Source of the DNA: Alkalihalophilus pseudofirmus
Lineage (GTDB): Bacteria; Bacillota; Bacilli; Bacillales; Bacillaceae_D
NCBI RefSeq assembly: GCF_029094545.1
Contig: NZ_CP117835.1
Coordinates: 248,001 to 312,000, forward strand
Direction of reading: 5' to 3'
DNA: 64,000 nucleotides
Every line of letters starts with the position of its first letter. The first letter of the stretch is position 1. The position numbers were made by a program, and so were the translations under genes. Below the pieces are notes generated by a model. That model saw only the letters and a program-made list of their open reading frames with translations, was not told the DNA's origin and did not search any database. This document shows positions 49,066 through 58,139 of this stretch, one piece after another.

Positions 49066-50775
49066 TTAAAACAAAAAGTATCTTTGCCCGAGCGGAACCG
49101 AGCTTACCGGTTCACACGAAATCTCTTCGCCATCTGCAAAGACTTGATACGTTTTCGGGTTGATTTCAATTTGTGGCAGGGCATTATTCAATTTCATATC
49201 CAGCTTACTTAAGTTTCTTATGTTGCGAACAGGAGAAATCATTTTTGTTAATCCTAATCTTTCAGGGACACCAAGATCAATGCTTGCTTGCGACATAAAT
49301 GTGATCGATGTAGAACGGTTAGCTCGTCCGTATGAGGCGTACATTCTGCGCATATACACAGGTTCCGGTGTTGGGATGGATGCATTTGGATCACCCATCT
49401 GAGCGCGCGCGATCATTCCTCCTTTTAACACAAGCTCTGGTTTTACACCAAAGAATACGGGATCCCATAAAACAAGGTCAGCTAATTTACCGCTCTCGAT
49501 TGAACCGACTTCATGGCTTATTCCATGAGTGATGGCTGGATTAATTGTGTATTTAGCAATATAGCGCTTTACACGTTCATTGTCATGGTCATGTTCGCTG
49601 ACAAGCGGACCGCGCTGTTTCTTCATTTTATCAGCGGTCTGCCACGTGCGGATAATGACTTCACCTACACGCCCCATAGCTTGCGAGTCAGAGGACATCA
49701 TGCTGATCGCACCAATATCATGTAAGACATCTTCAGCGGCAATCGTTGCTGCACGAATACGCGAACGGCTGAATGCCACATCTTCTGGAACATTTGAATC
49801 TAGGTGATGGCAGACCATCATCATATCTAAATGCTCTTCCATCGTATTCGTTGTATAAGGCATCGTTGGTGTAGTAGAGGAAGGTAAAATATTCGAGTGA
49901 GAAGCGAGTCTCATAATATCTGGAGCATGGCCTCCGCCTGCACCTTCAATATGATATGTATGAATCACTCGATCGCCGATTGCTTCTAGGGTATTTTCAA
50001 GAAATCCAGCTTCATTTAGTGTATCGGTGTGAATCGCTACTTGAATATCAGCATCTTCTACGACTTCCATACATGTTTCAATCGCTTTTGGCGTAGAACC
50101 CCAGTCTTCATGAAGTTTAAGGCCGACAGCACCAGCTTCAATTTGCTCGATTAAAGGAGCAGGGTGAGAGGCATTTCCTTTCCCTAGGAAGCCTACATTT
50201 ACAGGGAATTCTTCCGCGGCTTCCAGCATCCTTTCCATATACCATGGACCAGAAGTACAAGTTGTTGCTTTACTTCCCGTTGCCGGTCCTGTTCCGCCGC
50301 CAATCATTGTAGTTATACCTGATGATAGGGCCACCTCCATTTGCTGCGGACAAATAAAGTGAATATGAGTATCCACACCGCCAGCGGTTAAGATTTTTCC
50401 TTCACCTGAAATGACTTCTGTTCCTGCTCCGATAACGAGGTTAGGGTCAACATTATCCATAATATCCGGGTTGCCGCTTTTTCCTACACCGACTACTCGT
50501 CCATTTTTCACTCCCACATCAGCTTTAATGATACCTGTGTAATCAACGACGATGACGTTCGTAATTACTAAATCAAGGGCGCCATCTTTAGCTGTTAATC
50601 TGCCGTTTTGACCCATCCCATCTCGAATCGATTTTCCCCCGCCGAAAATCATTTCTTCGCCGTATACGGTACAATCTTTTTCGATCTCAATCCATAAATC
50701 GGTGTCTGCTAAACGTACTTGATCTCCAGTTGTCGGTCCGAAAAGCTCTGCGTATCGTTGTTTAGAAATCTTCAT
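49066..50775 (-). CDS. ureC: Urease subunit alpha
   Basis: The 569-residue catalytic subunit hydrolysing urea to ammonia and carbamate. Nickel ligands are seen in [14 protein letters not shown] (His pair), the carbamylated Lys in [12 protein letters not shown], His in [12 protein letters not shown] and [14 protein letters not shown], the flap MVCHHLD and Asp in [11 protein letters not shown]. All are intact. It overlaps ureB by four bases and is the last gene; no ureE, F, G or D follows. Confidence 0.98.
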   Translation of the reverse strand: MKISKQRYAELFGPTTGDQVRLADTDLWIEIEKDCTVYGEEMIFGGGKSIRDGMGQNGRLTAKDGALDLVITNVIVVDYTGIIKADVGVKNGRVVGVGKSGNPDIMDNVDPNLVIGAGTEVISGEGKILTAGGVDTHIHFICPQQMEVALSSGITTMIGGGTGPATGSKATTCTSGPWYMERMLEAAEEFPVNVGFLGKGNASHPAPLIEQIEAGAVGLKLHEDWGSTPKAIETCMEVVEDADIQVAIHTDTLNEAGFLENTLEAIGDRVIHTYHIEGAGGGHAPDIMRLASHSNILPSSTTPTMPYTTNTMEEHLDMMMVCHHLDSNVPEDVAFSRSRIRAATIAAEDVLHDIGAISMMSSDSQAMGRVGEVIIRTWQTADKMKKQRGPLVSEHDHDNERVKRYIAKYTINPAITHGISHEVGSIESGKLADLVLWDPVFFGVKPELVLKGGMIARAQMGDPNASIPTPEPVYMRRMYASYGRANRSTSITFMSQASIDLGVPERLGLTKMISPVRNIRNLSKLDMKLNNALPQIEINPKTYQVFADGEEISCEPVSSVPLGQRYFLF

Positions 50776-51149
50776 GATACAATCTCCTTTGTCATCCAGC
50801 CAGATTCTGTGAGTTTCTTAAGTGTTTTCTCTTTTCCTCCTTCATCTAGGGAGCCTTCTGTCATCCCATTTAAGCCATACACTGTTTTATTACCAGCTAT
50901 GGAGACGAGCGTTACGCTTTGTTCTTCTTCCGGTTCAATTCGAATGGCGGTGCCAGAAGGAATATCGAGCCGCATGCCAATTGCTTTTTCTCGGTCAAAA
51001 GAAAGGGCGCTGTTCGCCTCTGCAAAATGAAAGTGCGATCCTATTTGAATAGAACGCGTTCCTGTGTTTTTAACAGTTAACTCCAATGTATCTCTGCCTG
51101 CATTGATCTCTATTGAACCTTCGGCTATCTTAAATGCTCCTGGTTTCAT
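50772..51149 (-). CDS. ureB: Urease subunit beta
   Basis: A 125-residue beta subunit with the usual [21 protein letters not shown]-like pattern (here [20 protein letters not shown] at about residues 22-41) and [18 protein letters not shown]. It overlaps both ureA and ureC by four bases. Confidence 0.97.
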   Translation of the reverse strand: MKPGAFKIAEGSIEINAGRDTLELTVKNTGTRSIQIGSHFHFAEANSALSFDREKAIGMRLDIPSGTAIRIEPEEEQSVTLVSIAGNKTVYGLNGMTEGSLDEGGKEKTLKKLTESGWMTKEIVS

Positions 51150-51463
51150 GATTTCACCCCCGCTTGTATTGGGTGATGAATCGTTACAAGTTTCACACCG
51201 TCCGGAAATGTCGCTTCAACTTGAATACTATCCAGCATTTCAGGAACACCTTCCATTAGATCATCCGCTGTAAGGACATGGCGTCCAAGCTCCATAATTT
51301 CTTCAACACTTTTGCCTTCACGCGCTTTCTCAATGGCGTAGCATGTTAAATAGGCAGTAGCTTCGGGATAATTTAATAAAATTCCACGTTCCTTTCGCTC
51401 TTTGCTCAATTGACCAGCAACGACGATTAATAGTTTCTCTTTCTCTACTTCTGTTAATTTCAT
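51146..51463 (-). CDS. ureA: Urease subunit gamma
   Basis: A 105-residue gamma subunit starting [19 protein letters not shown], with [20 protein letters not shown] and the C-terminal [22 protein letters not shown] precedes the ATG. It is the first gene of ureABC; a TnrA/GlnR-type box lies about 85 bases upstream. Confidence 0.97.
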   Translation of the reverse strand: MKLTEVEKEKLLIVVAGQLSKERKERGILLNYPEATAYLTCYAIEKAREGKSVEEIMELGRHVLTADDLMEGVPEMLDSIQVEATFPDGVKLVTIHHPIQAGVKS

Positions 51464-51546
51464 GATCTAACCCTCCCAAAACAAATTAAAAAGAATATTT
51501 AGATTAATCAAACTTTAACGCGAAGAGGAACATGAAACAACAATGA

Positions 51547-51563
51547 TGTTACATAATCTAACA
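51547..51563. promoter_or_regulatory. TnrA/GlnR box upstream of ureABC
   Basis: Read on the minus strand it is TGTTAGATTATGTAACA, matching TGTNANATTTTNTNACA at all but one position. Confidence 0.75.
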
Positions 51564-51603
51564 TGGAAAATTTGTCATTTGTGGATGAAGACTTATGAAA
51601 ATG

Positions 51604-51640
51604 AAAAAAGCTTCTCATACCAAGATGGCTGAGAAGCTTT
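51604..51640 (-). terminator. Terminator of citM
   Basis: Arms AAAGCTTCTCA / TGAGAAGCTTT with a 12-base loop; the T run is on the minus strand. Confidence 0.85.
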
Positions 51641-51647
51641 AAACTCG

Positions 51648-52967
51648 TTATACAATTCCAATGACTACAGCAATTATCAGTAACACAACGCTGAAGCCCC
51701 AAATCCAGAAGAAGGAGTAGCGAATATGTTTACCCATTTCAAGTCCTGCTAAGCCGAGTGCAAGCCACAGAGCAGGGGAGAACGGGCTGATAAATGTGCC
51801 GATGATATTACCAATCACCATTGCGTAAGCAGCTGAAGTCGATTCAACACCGTAAGAGGTTACAATTTGTTCAACGACAGGCAAGAGGGCGAAATAATAT
51901 GCATCTGTGTTTAAGATCAGTTCAAATGGTGCACCGAAAAAGCCGATGATTAGGTGCAGATAAGGAATGATGAAAGCAGGAAGTAATGTAACAAGGTCTG
52001 TAGCTAAGGCATCAAGCATTCCTGACCCGCCTAAAATACCAAGGAAAGATCCTGCTGCAAGAATAATAGCAGCCATCAATAAGGCATTTGGTGCATGGGC
52101 TTTAATTCGATCCATTTGATCATCTACTTTAGGATAATTAAGCGGCAGTGCAATACTTAGTGCGATCATAAAGATAAATCCTGCCGGTAGAATGCCCCAT
52201 ACTAACATCGCAATTAAACCGAGCGTTAAGAGGAGGTTTACCCATAATAGTTTAGGTCTTGCGAGAGTTGTATCTTTTGTGGGAGCTACATCATCATCTG
52301 TAACATCCAATGCTGCCGCTGCTTCAAGCTGATCAGATGATACTGCAAGCTTTTCAATGCGGCGTTTTTCTCTTAGTCCTAAGAAAAAGGCTAATCCCAT
52401 TAATAGAATAAGAGCGATAATTTGAAGCGGAATAAGGGGTCTCCATAATTCGGTCGGATCCATTCCAAGGACAGAGCCGACACGTCCAATTGGACCAGCC
52501 CACGGTACCATATTCATAATACTAGCACTAGTACCTACTAGTAATAGCAAAAGATACGGATTCATTTTTAACCGTTTATATAATGGAAGGAGTGCTGGGA
52601 TCGTGATTAAAAAAGTAGAAGCTCCGGAACCATCTAAATGAGCAATCGCTCCAATGATAACCGTACCAACAGCCACAGCAACGATATTCCCTTTAGAGAT
52701 CTTAATGACTTTATTAATAATTGGATCAAAAAGGCCGGCATCTTGCATAATTCCAAAATAAAGAATGGCAAAGATAAACATAATCACTACGCTGATAACT
52801 TTAGCTATCCCATCATCAAAGAACAATCCAATCTCTGCAATTGAGAAACCTGCTAAAAGAGCCCCAAGAATCGGTATCGTAATAAGGCTGATAATAGGTG
52901 ACATTTTGCCGCTAAGAAGAAACAGGACAATAGCTAAAATGGTGACAAAACCGATGATACTAAGCAT
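51648..52967 (-). CDS. citM: CitM-type metal-citrate transporter
   Basis: A 439-residue membrane protein of the CitMHS family (metal-citrate:H+ symporter), with about 12 helices. Family segments are LDGSGASTFLITIPALLPLY, NMVPWAGPIGRVGSVLG and FISPFSPALWLALGLAGLEMG. Which metal-citrate complex it takes is not clear. It is preceded by a cre site (53008) and by repeats that may bind CitT; the regulator genes follow upstream on the same strand. Confidence 0.92.
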   Translation of the reverse strand: MLSIIGFVTILAIVLFLLSGKMSPIISLITIPILGALLAGFSIAEIGLFFDDGIAKVISVVIMFIFAILYFGIMQDAGLFDPIINKVIKISKGNIVAVAVGTVIIGAIAHLDGSGASTFLITIPALLPLYKRLKMNPYLLLLLVGTSASIMNMVPWAGPIGRVGSVLGMDPTELWRPLIPLQIIALILLMGLAFFLGLREKRRIEKLAVSSDQLEAAAALDVTDDDVAPTKDTTLARPKLLWVNLLLTLGLIAMLVWGILPAGFIFMIALSIALPLNYPKVDDQMDRIKAHAPNALLMAAIILAAGSFLGILGGSGMLDALATDLVTLLPAFIIPYLHLIIGFFGAPFELILNTDAYYFALLPVVEQIVTSYGVESTSAAYAMVIGNIIGTFISPFSPALWLALGLAGLEMGKHIRYSFFWIWGFSVVLLIIAVVIGIV

Positions 52968-53007
52968 AATACTCTCCCCTTTGTTTTTAATAGTAAAGAG
53001 GGAGTTT

Positions 53008-53021
53008 TGTAAGCGTATACA
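53008..53021. promoter_or_regulatory. cre site (CcpA) upstream of citM
   Basis: TGTAAGCGTATACA matches the cre consensus at 13 of 14 positions, 41 bases before the citM start. Confidence 0.7.
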
Positions 53022-53039
53022 AATACACTCAAAAATAAA

Positions 53040-53100
53040 ATCCCTCTATTTTTCTAATTGTCTGATATTACAGAACTTTATCATGAAAAATAGAGAGGAT
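53040..53100. repeat. Long inverted repeat in the citM promoter region
   Basis: ATCCCTCTATTTTTC (53040-53054) and GAAAAATAGAGAGGAT (53085-53100) are complementary but for a one-base indel and stand 30 bases apart. There is no T run, so it is more likely a regulator site or RNA structure than a terminator. Confidence 0.7.
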
Positions 53101-53125
53101 GAAGTTTATGAACATTAATGATATA

Positions 53126-53158
53126 TTGTTCATTTCGAGGGTTTTGTTCATTTTGTTC
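53126..53158. promoter_or_regulatory. TTGTTC direct repeats, candidate CitT binding site
   Basis: TTGTTCATTT occurs at 53126 and 53144 and TTGTTC again at 53153 (spacing 18 and 9). They lie about 160 bases upstream of citM, at the distance where CitT binds in B. subtilis. Confidence 0.4.
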
Positions 53159-53164
53159 GCAGAG

Positions 53165-53878
53165 TTATTTGTTAGAAATGTAGAGTCGCTCCGGTCTTCC
53201 GACATCGCCATAACTTAATTCAGCCCGTGCTTCACTTATAGATACAAGATATTCTAAATATCTCCTTGCAGTGGAGCGGCTTATCCCTACGGCTTCTCCT
53301 AAGCTGCTTGCCGTTATGCCCGTATCACTATGTAAGCTTAAAATATTTTTAACCTTTTCAAGTGTGATGCTGTCAATTCCTTTAGGAAGCTGCTCTTGGT
53401 CTACTAAGGCAGCGGACTGGGAAGGGCTTTGCGCCCTGGTTAAGAGATCGATTTCTTCTTGGTTAAGCTTTTCTTTAGAAGAAAGGGATCCTCTTTGATC
53501 TTTGAATGTATCTAACATGCGTTTAAAACGGTTAAAATCAACCGGCTTTACAATATAATCGAAAATACCTCCGCGCAGCGCTTCTTCAATCGTATAAACC
53601 TCTTTTGCAGCTGTAATCATGACGATATCCACTTGATGCAAGTTCTCACGAATCTTCCAGAAAAGGTCAAGCCCGTTCACATCAGGAATATATACATCTA
53701 ATAAGATGAGATCAGGAGTTGTTTCGTTATGATTAAATAGAAAGCTTTCAGTTTCGGCACCTGTCTTGCATAGGCCAATCACATTGAAACCATCCACTTT
53801 ATCAACAAATCCTTTTGTTATTTCAGCGACACGAAAGTCATCTTCTACGATGAGTACGTTATACATTGGATTTTGCAA
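53165..53878 (-). CDS. citT: CitT/DctR-type response regulator
   Basis: A 237-residue response regulator. The receiver domain (about 8-125) has the phosphoacceptor Asp in PDLILLDVYIPD, and the C-terminal part has the CitB-type helix-turn-helix (GITASSLGEAVGISRSTARRYLEYL). It is encoded 13 bases after the kinase gene and next to citM, so citrate control is the best guess; DctR for dicarboxylates is the alternative. Confidence 0.9.
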   Translation of the reverse strand: MQNPMYNVLIVEDDFRVAEITKGFVDKVDGFNVIGLCKTGAETESFLFNHNETTPDLILLDVYIPDVNGLDLFWKIRENLHQVDIVMITAAKEVYTIEEALRGGIFDYIVKPVDFNRFKRMLDTFKDQRGSLSSKEKLNQEEIDLLTRAQSPSQSAALVDQEQLPKGIDSITLEKVKNILSLHSDTGITASSLGEAVGISRSTARRYLEYLVSISEARAELSYGDVGRPERLYISNK

Positions 53879-53891
53879 GGGGAGAACCTCC

Positions 53892-55547
53892 TTAGAAACG
53901 TTTTGTTTTAGGGATCGTTATGACAAAGCAAGCACCGCCAAGATCGCCTTCTTCTATATAAATTTGTCCATTCACTTCAGCGAGCACTTCTTTTACAAGA
54001 GCAAGGCCAAATCCACGATGCTCTCCTTTTTTTGTAGAGAACCCTTTAGTAAAAATGCTGTTCGCTGAATCGATTGGAATCCCTGGACCGGAGTCCTCCA
54101 TTTCAAACACAAGGTCTTCACCGACATCGGTAAAAAAGATACTGACTTGCTGCAGTTTGGGGTTTGTTTTAGCCGCATCTATCGCATTTTCAAGAAGGTT
54201 TCCTAGAGCTGTGACAAGGGCTTCCTGCTGTGGTTCCTCTAAAGGATGCATTAATTGGCTGCCTTCTTCAATCACCATATTAACCCGTTGTTCCATTGCT
54301 TGATTGAGCTTTCCAAGAAGGATTGCCCCAACCATCGGATCAGTGACCTTCTCTAATACAGAATGGATCCAGTCTTGTTGAATATTATTTTCCTTTTGAA
54401 TAAATGCAATGGCTTCGTCTTTTCTTTCTAATTGTAGCAGCCCTAATATCGTGAATAGTTTATTAGAAAACTCATGCGTCTGGGCACGAAGCGCATCAGC
54501 ATATTGTTTGGCTTGTGTGAGTTCCTTGGTGAGCTGGTCAATTTCTGTTTTATTACGGAAGGTGGAAACCGCACCGATTAGTGTCTTCTCATAAAAAATA
54601 GGAACACGGTTGACTAACACGGTATGAGCCCCGACATACATCTGCTGATCATACTGACTTTCCCCGGAATGAAGAACGTGAGGAAGAGCAGACATGGGTA
54701 ATACTTCTTGAATGGGCCTGCCAACCGGACTCTCTAGTGGTGATAGTGGAGCAGAGTGTCGATCTGTAAGAAGTTTTAAAGCGGCATGATTAGCCAGGGT
54801 AACTTTTCCTTCTTGATTGACTGCGATAATCCCCTCGTGCGTAGATTGCAGGATCGTCTCTTTTTGAAGCAATAAATGTGAGATTTCCTCCGGCTCTAAC
54901 CCGAATAACAGTTTTTTTATGTAGTGAGCAATCAGGACAGCTCCAATGATACCGAGAGTGATCATGAAGAGAAGGACATACCAAAGCTCTTTACTGTATG
55001 TAAGAACCATGCTTTGCACATCATTTACTAAATACCCTACTGAAACAACTCCGACAATTTCTTCTTCGGAATATACAGGAACTTTTCCTCTGATGGAATA
55101 CCCTAGGGAACCGGTGGCTTTTGATATATAGGACTCTCCGTGCAAGAGGGCAGGCGCGTTGTCCTCACCAACCATCTTCAACCCAATTTTCTCTTCATCA
55201 GGATGAGCATAACGGATTTCCTGAGTATTGCCGACAACAATAAATTCAGCGCCTGTCTCTTCTTGAATCGGTTTAACGATCGGCTGGATGACAGCTGCAG
55301 GATCATCAAGGGCAAATGCCTCTTGGATTTCAGGAATGAGTGAAATGCTTGTTGCTACGCTTAACGCTCGCTCACCTAATTGTGTTTCAATCGTATCAGA
55401 AAAGAAATAATGAAGAAACACACCCATGATGATAAAAGTAAGCGAAATTAATGCTCCTATTAACAGGATCATTTTTAATTTCAAATTCATTTTCACCTTA
55501 GGGGTAAGCAGGTGCTTCTCTTTAAATTGGTGAGGAAAAGAATCCAC
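53892..55547 (-). CDS. citS: CitS/DcuS-type sensor histidine kinase
   Basis: A kinase of about 551 residues. It has an N-terminal membrane helix (KMILLIGALISLTFIIMGVF), an extracellular Cache/PAS domain of about 140 residues, a second helix, a cytoplasmic PAS domain and the kinase core with the H box HEFSNKLFTILGLLQL, N box GNLLENAIDA and EDSGPGIP plus GFGLALVKEV. GTG 55547 is favoured because AAAGGAG lies eight bases before it; ATG 55565 and ATG 55490 are other options. Confidence 0.9.
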   Translation of the reverse strand: MDSFPHQFKEKHLLTPKVKMNLKLKMILLIGALISLTFIIMGVFLHYFFSDTIETQLGERALSVATSISLIPEIQEAFALDDPAAVIQPIVKPIQEETGAEFIVVGNTQEIRYAHPDEEKIGLKMVGEDNAPALLHGESYISKATGSLGYSIRGKVPVYSEEEIVGVVSVGYLVNDVQSMVLTYSKELWYVLLFMITLGIIGAVLIAHYIKKLLFGLEPEEISHLLLQKETILQSTHEGIIAVNQEGKVTLANHAALKLLTDRHSAPLSPLESPVGRPIQEVLPMSALPHVLHSGESQYDQQMYVGAHTVLVNRVPIFYEKTLIGAVSTFRNKTEIDQLTKELTQAKQYADALRAQTHEFSNKLFTILGLLQLERKDEAIAFIQKENNIQQDWIHSVLEKVTDPMVGAILLGKLNQAMEQRVNMVIEEGSQLMHPLEEPQQEALVTALGNLLENAIDAAKTNPKLQQVSIFFTDVGEDLVFEMEDSGPGIPIDSANSIFTKGFSTKKGEHRGFGLALVKEVLAEVNGQIYIEEGDLGGACFVITIPKTKRF

Positions 55548-55653
55548 AGGGAGCTCTCCTTTCATTCTCTTTTGTATGTATATCTATAGTCATTATCTTC
55601 TCAATTTAACAAACGATCAAGATGGTGAAGGTCATAGGATGTTTCTTGTCTAG

Positions 55654-55679
55654 GTTTCAAATCAGAAGAGAGAGGGGAT
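55654..55679 (+). promoter_or_regulatory. Candidate SigB promoter of the 133-residue protein
   Basis: GTTTCA (55654-55659), 14 bases, GGGGAT (55674-55679): 10 of 12 consensus positions. Confidence 0.35.
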
Positions 55680-55704
55680 TTAGGGTACAAAGGAGTTGAC
55701 GAAA

Positions 55705-56106
55705 ATGAGATACGAAGAGTTTAAATTATCCATTATTGAATCAAAGCCTAGTGACTGGTTATATGATCAAGATACTAGTGTGTATGTATTCAAAGATAAT
55801 ATCTCCATTACAATTGATTCTGATATAACCGTTCCGAGTGAAGGATTAAGTGAAGATTGGATTTCAGCTTATGAAGATGATATTGCTTATGAGAAATTCT
55901 TTAATTTACGTTATAACGGAGTAGCGATAGAACGTTTTCGTACAGTAGCAGTAGACGGCTTCCGCGTATTTATACCTTATCCGGATAAAGAGCGTATGAC
56001 AATCACTGAAGAGCAATATCGAATCGCAGATATTCTTAATCTAGTTTACAATGGCCCTGAATTACTTGATTATTTCGGGAGAGGCGATTTATCTGTCGTT
56101 GTTTAA
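55705..56106 (+). CDS. Hypothetical cytoplasmic protein
   Basis: A 133-residue acidic protein without signal peptide or membrane part (MRYEEFKLSIIESKPSDWLY...). I do not recognise the family. ATG 55705 lies behind AAAGGAG; a TTG nine bases earlier is in frame. It is monocistronic, with a terminator at 56104 and a possible SigB promoter. Confidence 0.8.
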   Translation: MRYEEFKLSIIESKPSDWLYDQDTSVYVFKDNISITIDSDITVPSEGLSEDWISAYEDDIAYEKFFNLRYNGVAIERFRTVAVDGFRVFIPYPDKERMTITEEQYRIADILNLVYNGPELLDYFGRGDLSVVV

Positions 56107-56129
56107 AGCATCCTCTGAGGGTGCTTTTT
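56104..56129 (+). terminator. Terminator of the 133-residue protein gene
   Basis: Stem AAAGCATCC / GGGTGCTTT with a short loop and TTT. Confidence 0.75.
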
Positions 56130-56216
56130 ACATTTGATAAATAAGGGTACGTTTTATCTTTCCCTCTGCAGGTAATATTTCTCTATAAAGTAAAAGAAGA
56201 GGGGGCCTTTGTTTTT

Positions 56217-57623
56217 ATGTCGGCAGAAGTTGTAGGGTTTAGCTTTATCATATTAGGTATTTTACTTATTATTGGAAAATGGATTAGAGTGGCGACGCCA
56301 TTTCTTCAATCTTTCTTTATTCCAAGCTCAATTATTGCGGGGCTTCTTGGACTCCTGCTTGGTCCGGAAGTGCTTGGTCAGTTTGGGATAGAAATATTTG
56401 AAGGAGGAGGGCTTTTCCCAGCCCCTATGATAGAGGTATGGGAAGTGCTCCCTGAACTGTTGATCAGTATCATCTTTGCCTCTTTATTCATAGGGAAGAA
56501 AGTTCCTAATATCAAAAAGATATGGAAGGTTGCTGGCCCGCAAATAACATTTGCCCACTTTCTTTCATGGGGACAGTACGTTATTGGGATTACATTGGCT
56601 TTAGTTGTATTAACGCCTTTATTTGGAATGAATCCAGCGGCTGGTGCCTTACTTGAGATCAGCTTTGTTGGTGGACATGGTACCGCAGCCGGATTATCTG
56701 GTACATTCAGCGGCGTTGGTTTTGAAGAAGGAAGAGATTTAGCAATTGGATTAGCTACTGTTGGCGTTCTAACTGGAGTTTTTCTAGGAATTTTACTAAT
56801 AAATTGGGCTGCGCGTAAAGGGGAAACCGAAATTTTAAATAGTCCTGATGACATTTCAGATGAACAAAAGAAAGGCTTAATCAAAAAGGAAGACCAGCAA
56901 GACATGTCTGCTGGCAATCAGACAACTCGCTCTGAAGTGATCGAAACACTTACTGTTCATTTTGCATACATAGGGGTGGCTATTGCCATTGGGTATGTCA
57001 TTTTAGAAGGGTTTATTTTAATTGAAGAGGCTCTATGGGGTGAGAATATGGAGCTTTTTGTTCACCTGCCTTTATTTCCTTTAGCAATGGTTGGTGCGGT
57101 CATAGTTCAGCTTGTTCTAAGTAAGTTTGTTAAAAAGTCCATTTTAGACCGGGACCTGATTACTCGTATCCAAGGGTTTGCCTTAGATTTGCTGATTGTC
57201 TCAGCTATCGCCACATTATCCTTGTCAGTCCTTGGTGAATATTTCGTTCCATTCTTACTTATGTCTGTTGCTGCAATAGGGTGGAATGTTTTGGCTTTCA
57301 TATTTATTGCTCCTCGTATGATGCCTGACTATTGGTTTGAGCGGGCAATTGGAGATTTAGGACAGGCGATGGGGATGAGTGCTGCTGGTTTGTTATTGAT
57401 TAAACTCGCAGATCCAAAAGACGAAAGCCCAGCAAAGGAAGGGTTTAGTTATAAACAACTGATGCTCGACCTTATTGTAGGAGGGGGAATTGTCACAGCA
57501 GCTTCCGTACCTCTTATTATAGCACTTGGCCCAGTTCTTACGCTTATTATTGCATTTGTGATCATGATATCATGGCTTCTTTTAGGCCTGCTTTATTTTG
57601 GGAAAAAGAAATCAACACAATAA
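56217..57623 (+). CDS. GltS-type sodium:glutamate symporter family protein
   Basis: A 468-residue membrane protein with about 11-12 helices. The segments LEISFVGGHGTAAGLSGTF and DLGQAMGMSAAGLLLIKL correspond to the two inverted core repeats of the GltS (ESS) family. Glutamate as substrate is inferred from the family; some members carry other acids. The ribosome binding site (GAGGGGG) is rather far from the ATG. Confidence 0.85.
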   Translation: MSAEVVGFSFIILGILLIIGKWIRVATPFLQSFFIPSSIIAGLLGLLLGPEVLGQFGIEIFEGGGLFPAPMIEVWEVLPELLISIIFASLFIGKKVPNIKKIWKVAGPQITFAHFLSWGQYVIGITLALVVLTPLFGMNPAAGALLEISFVGGHGTAAGLSGTFSGVGFEEGRDLAIGLATVGVLTGVFLGILLINWAARKGETEILNSPDDISDEQKKGLIKKEDQQDMSAGNQTTRSEVIETLTVHFAYIGVAIAIGYVILEGFILIEEALWGENMELFVHLPLFPLAMVGAVIVQLVLSKFVKKSILDRDLITRIQGFALDLLIVSAIATLSLSVLGEYFVPFLLMSVAAIGWNVLAFIFIAPRMMPDYWFERAIGDLGQAMGMSAAGLLLIKLADPKDESPAKEGFSYKQLMLDLIVGGGIVTAASVPLIIALGPVLTLIIAFVIMISWLLLGLLYFGKKKSTQ

Positions 57624-57689
57624 ATAGTTATTAAGTAAGATATGGAAAACTTAATCATAGATTCTTTTACATTTTTCTAGAAATTTCAA

Positions 57690-57715
57690 GATTAAAAAAG
57701 AAAATGTTTGGGAAT
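57690..57715 (+). promoter_or_regulatory. Candidate SigB promoter of the 59-residue protein
   Basis: GATTAA (57690-57695), 14 bases, GGGAAT (57710-57715): 10 of 12 consensus positions, just before a strong ribosome binding site. Confidence 0.35.
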
Positions 57716-57739
57716 AAGTGAGTGTAGGAGGGATAGAGA

Positions 57740-57919
57740 ATGAAAAAATATAAAGTGACGTTTTATTTTTGTGGTGGAGAAAGTGTAGTATTTGAACTAG
57801 AGAGTGGTTACGAACTGAATCAGCAAATTGATAAAATTCAAACGGCTAAATGGTTCGATCACAAAAACCAGTATATAAACATGGAGAATGTCGAGCGCTT
57901 TGAAATTGAAGAACATTAA
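57740..57919 (+). CDS. Small hypothetical protein
   Basis: A 59-residue protein beginning MKKYKVTFYFCGGESVVFEL and ending ERFEIEEH, with a likely beta-rich fold. I do not recognise the family. TAGGAGGG stands seven bases before the ATG and a good terminator follows, so the gene looks real although short. Confidence 0.75.
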   Translation: MKKYKVTFYFCGGESVVFELESGYELNQQIDKIQTAKWFDHKNQYINMENVERFEIEEH

Positions 57920-57941
57920 GTTCTACATAGGAACTTGCAGG

Positions 57942-57978
57942 AGAGACACTAGGTGTAACAGCCTAGTGTCTCTTTTTT
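57942..57978 (+). terminator. Terminator of the 59-residue protein gene
   Basis: Stem GAGACACTAGG / CCTAGTGTCTC and six T. Confidence 0.9.
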
Positions 57979-58139
57979 CTGGCGTAAAACATATGACTAA
58001 AGTTTGCGAGTGTTTTTGTCGAAATAAGGCATCAACTAGTGCGTTATTACGCTTATCTAAAATTTCGTGTATCTAAGAAGGGATTCAATTTTAATAAGAG
58101 AATTCGTAGGTGAATGATAAAAGTTGAGGAGGAATTATT

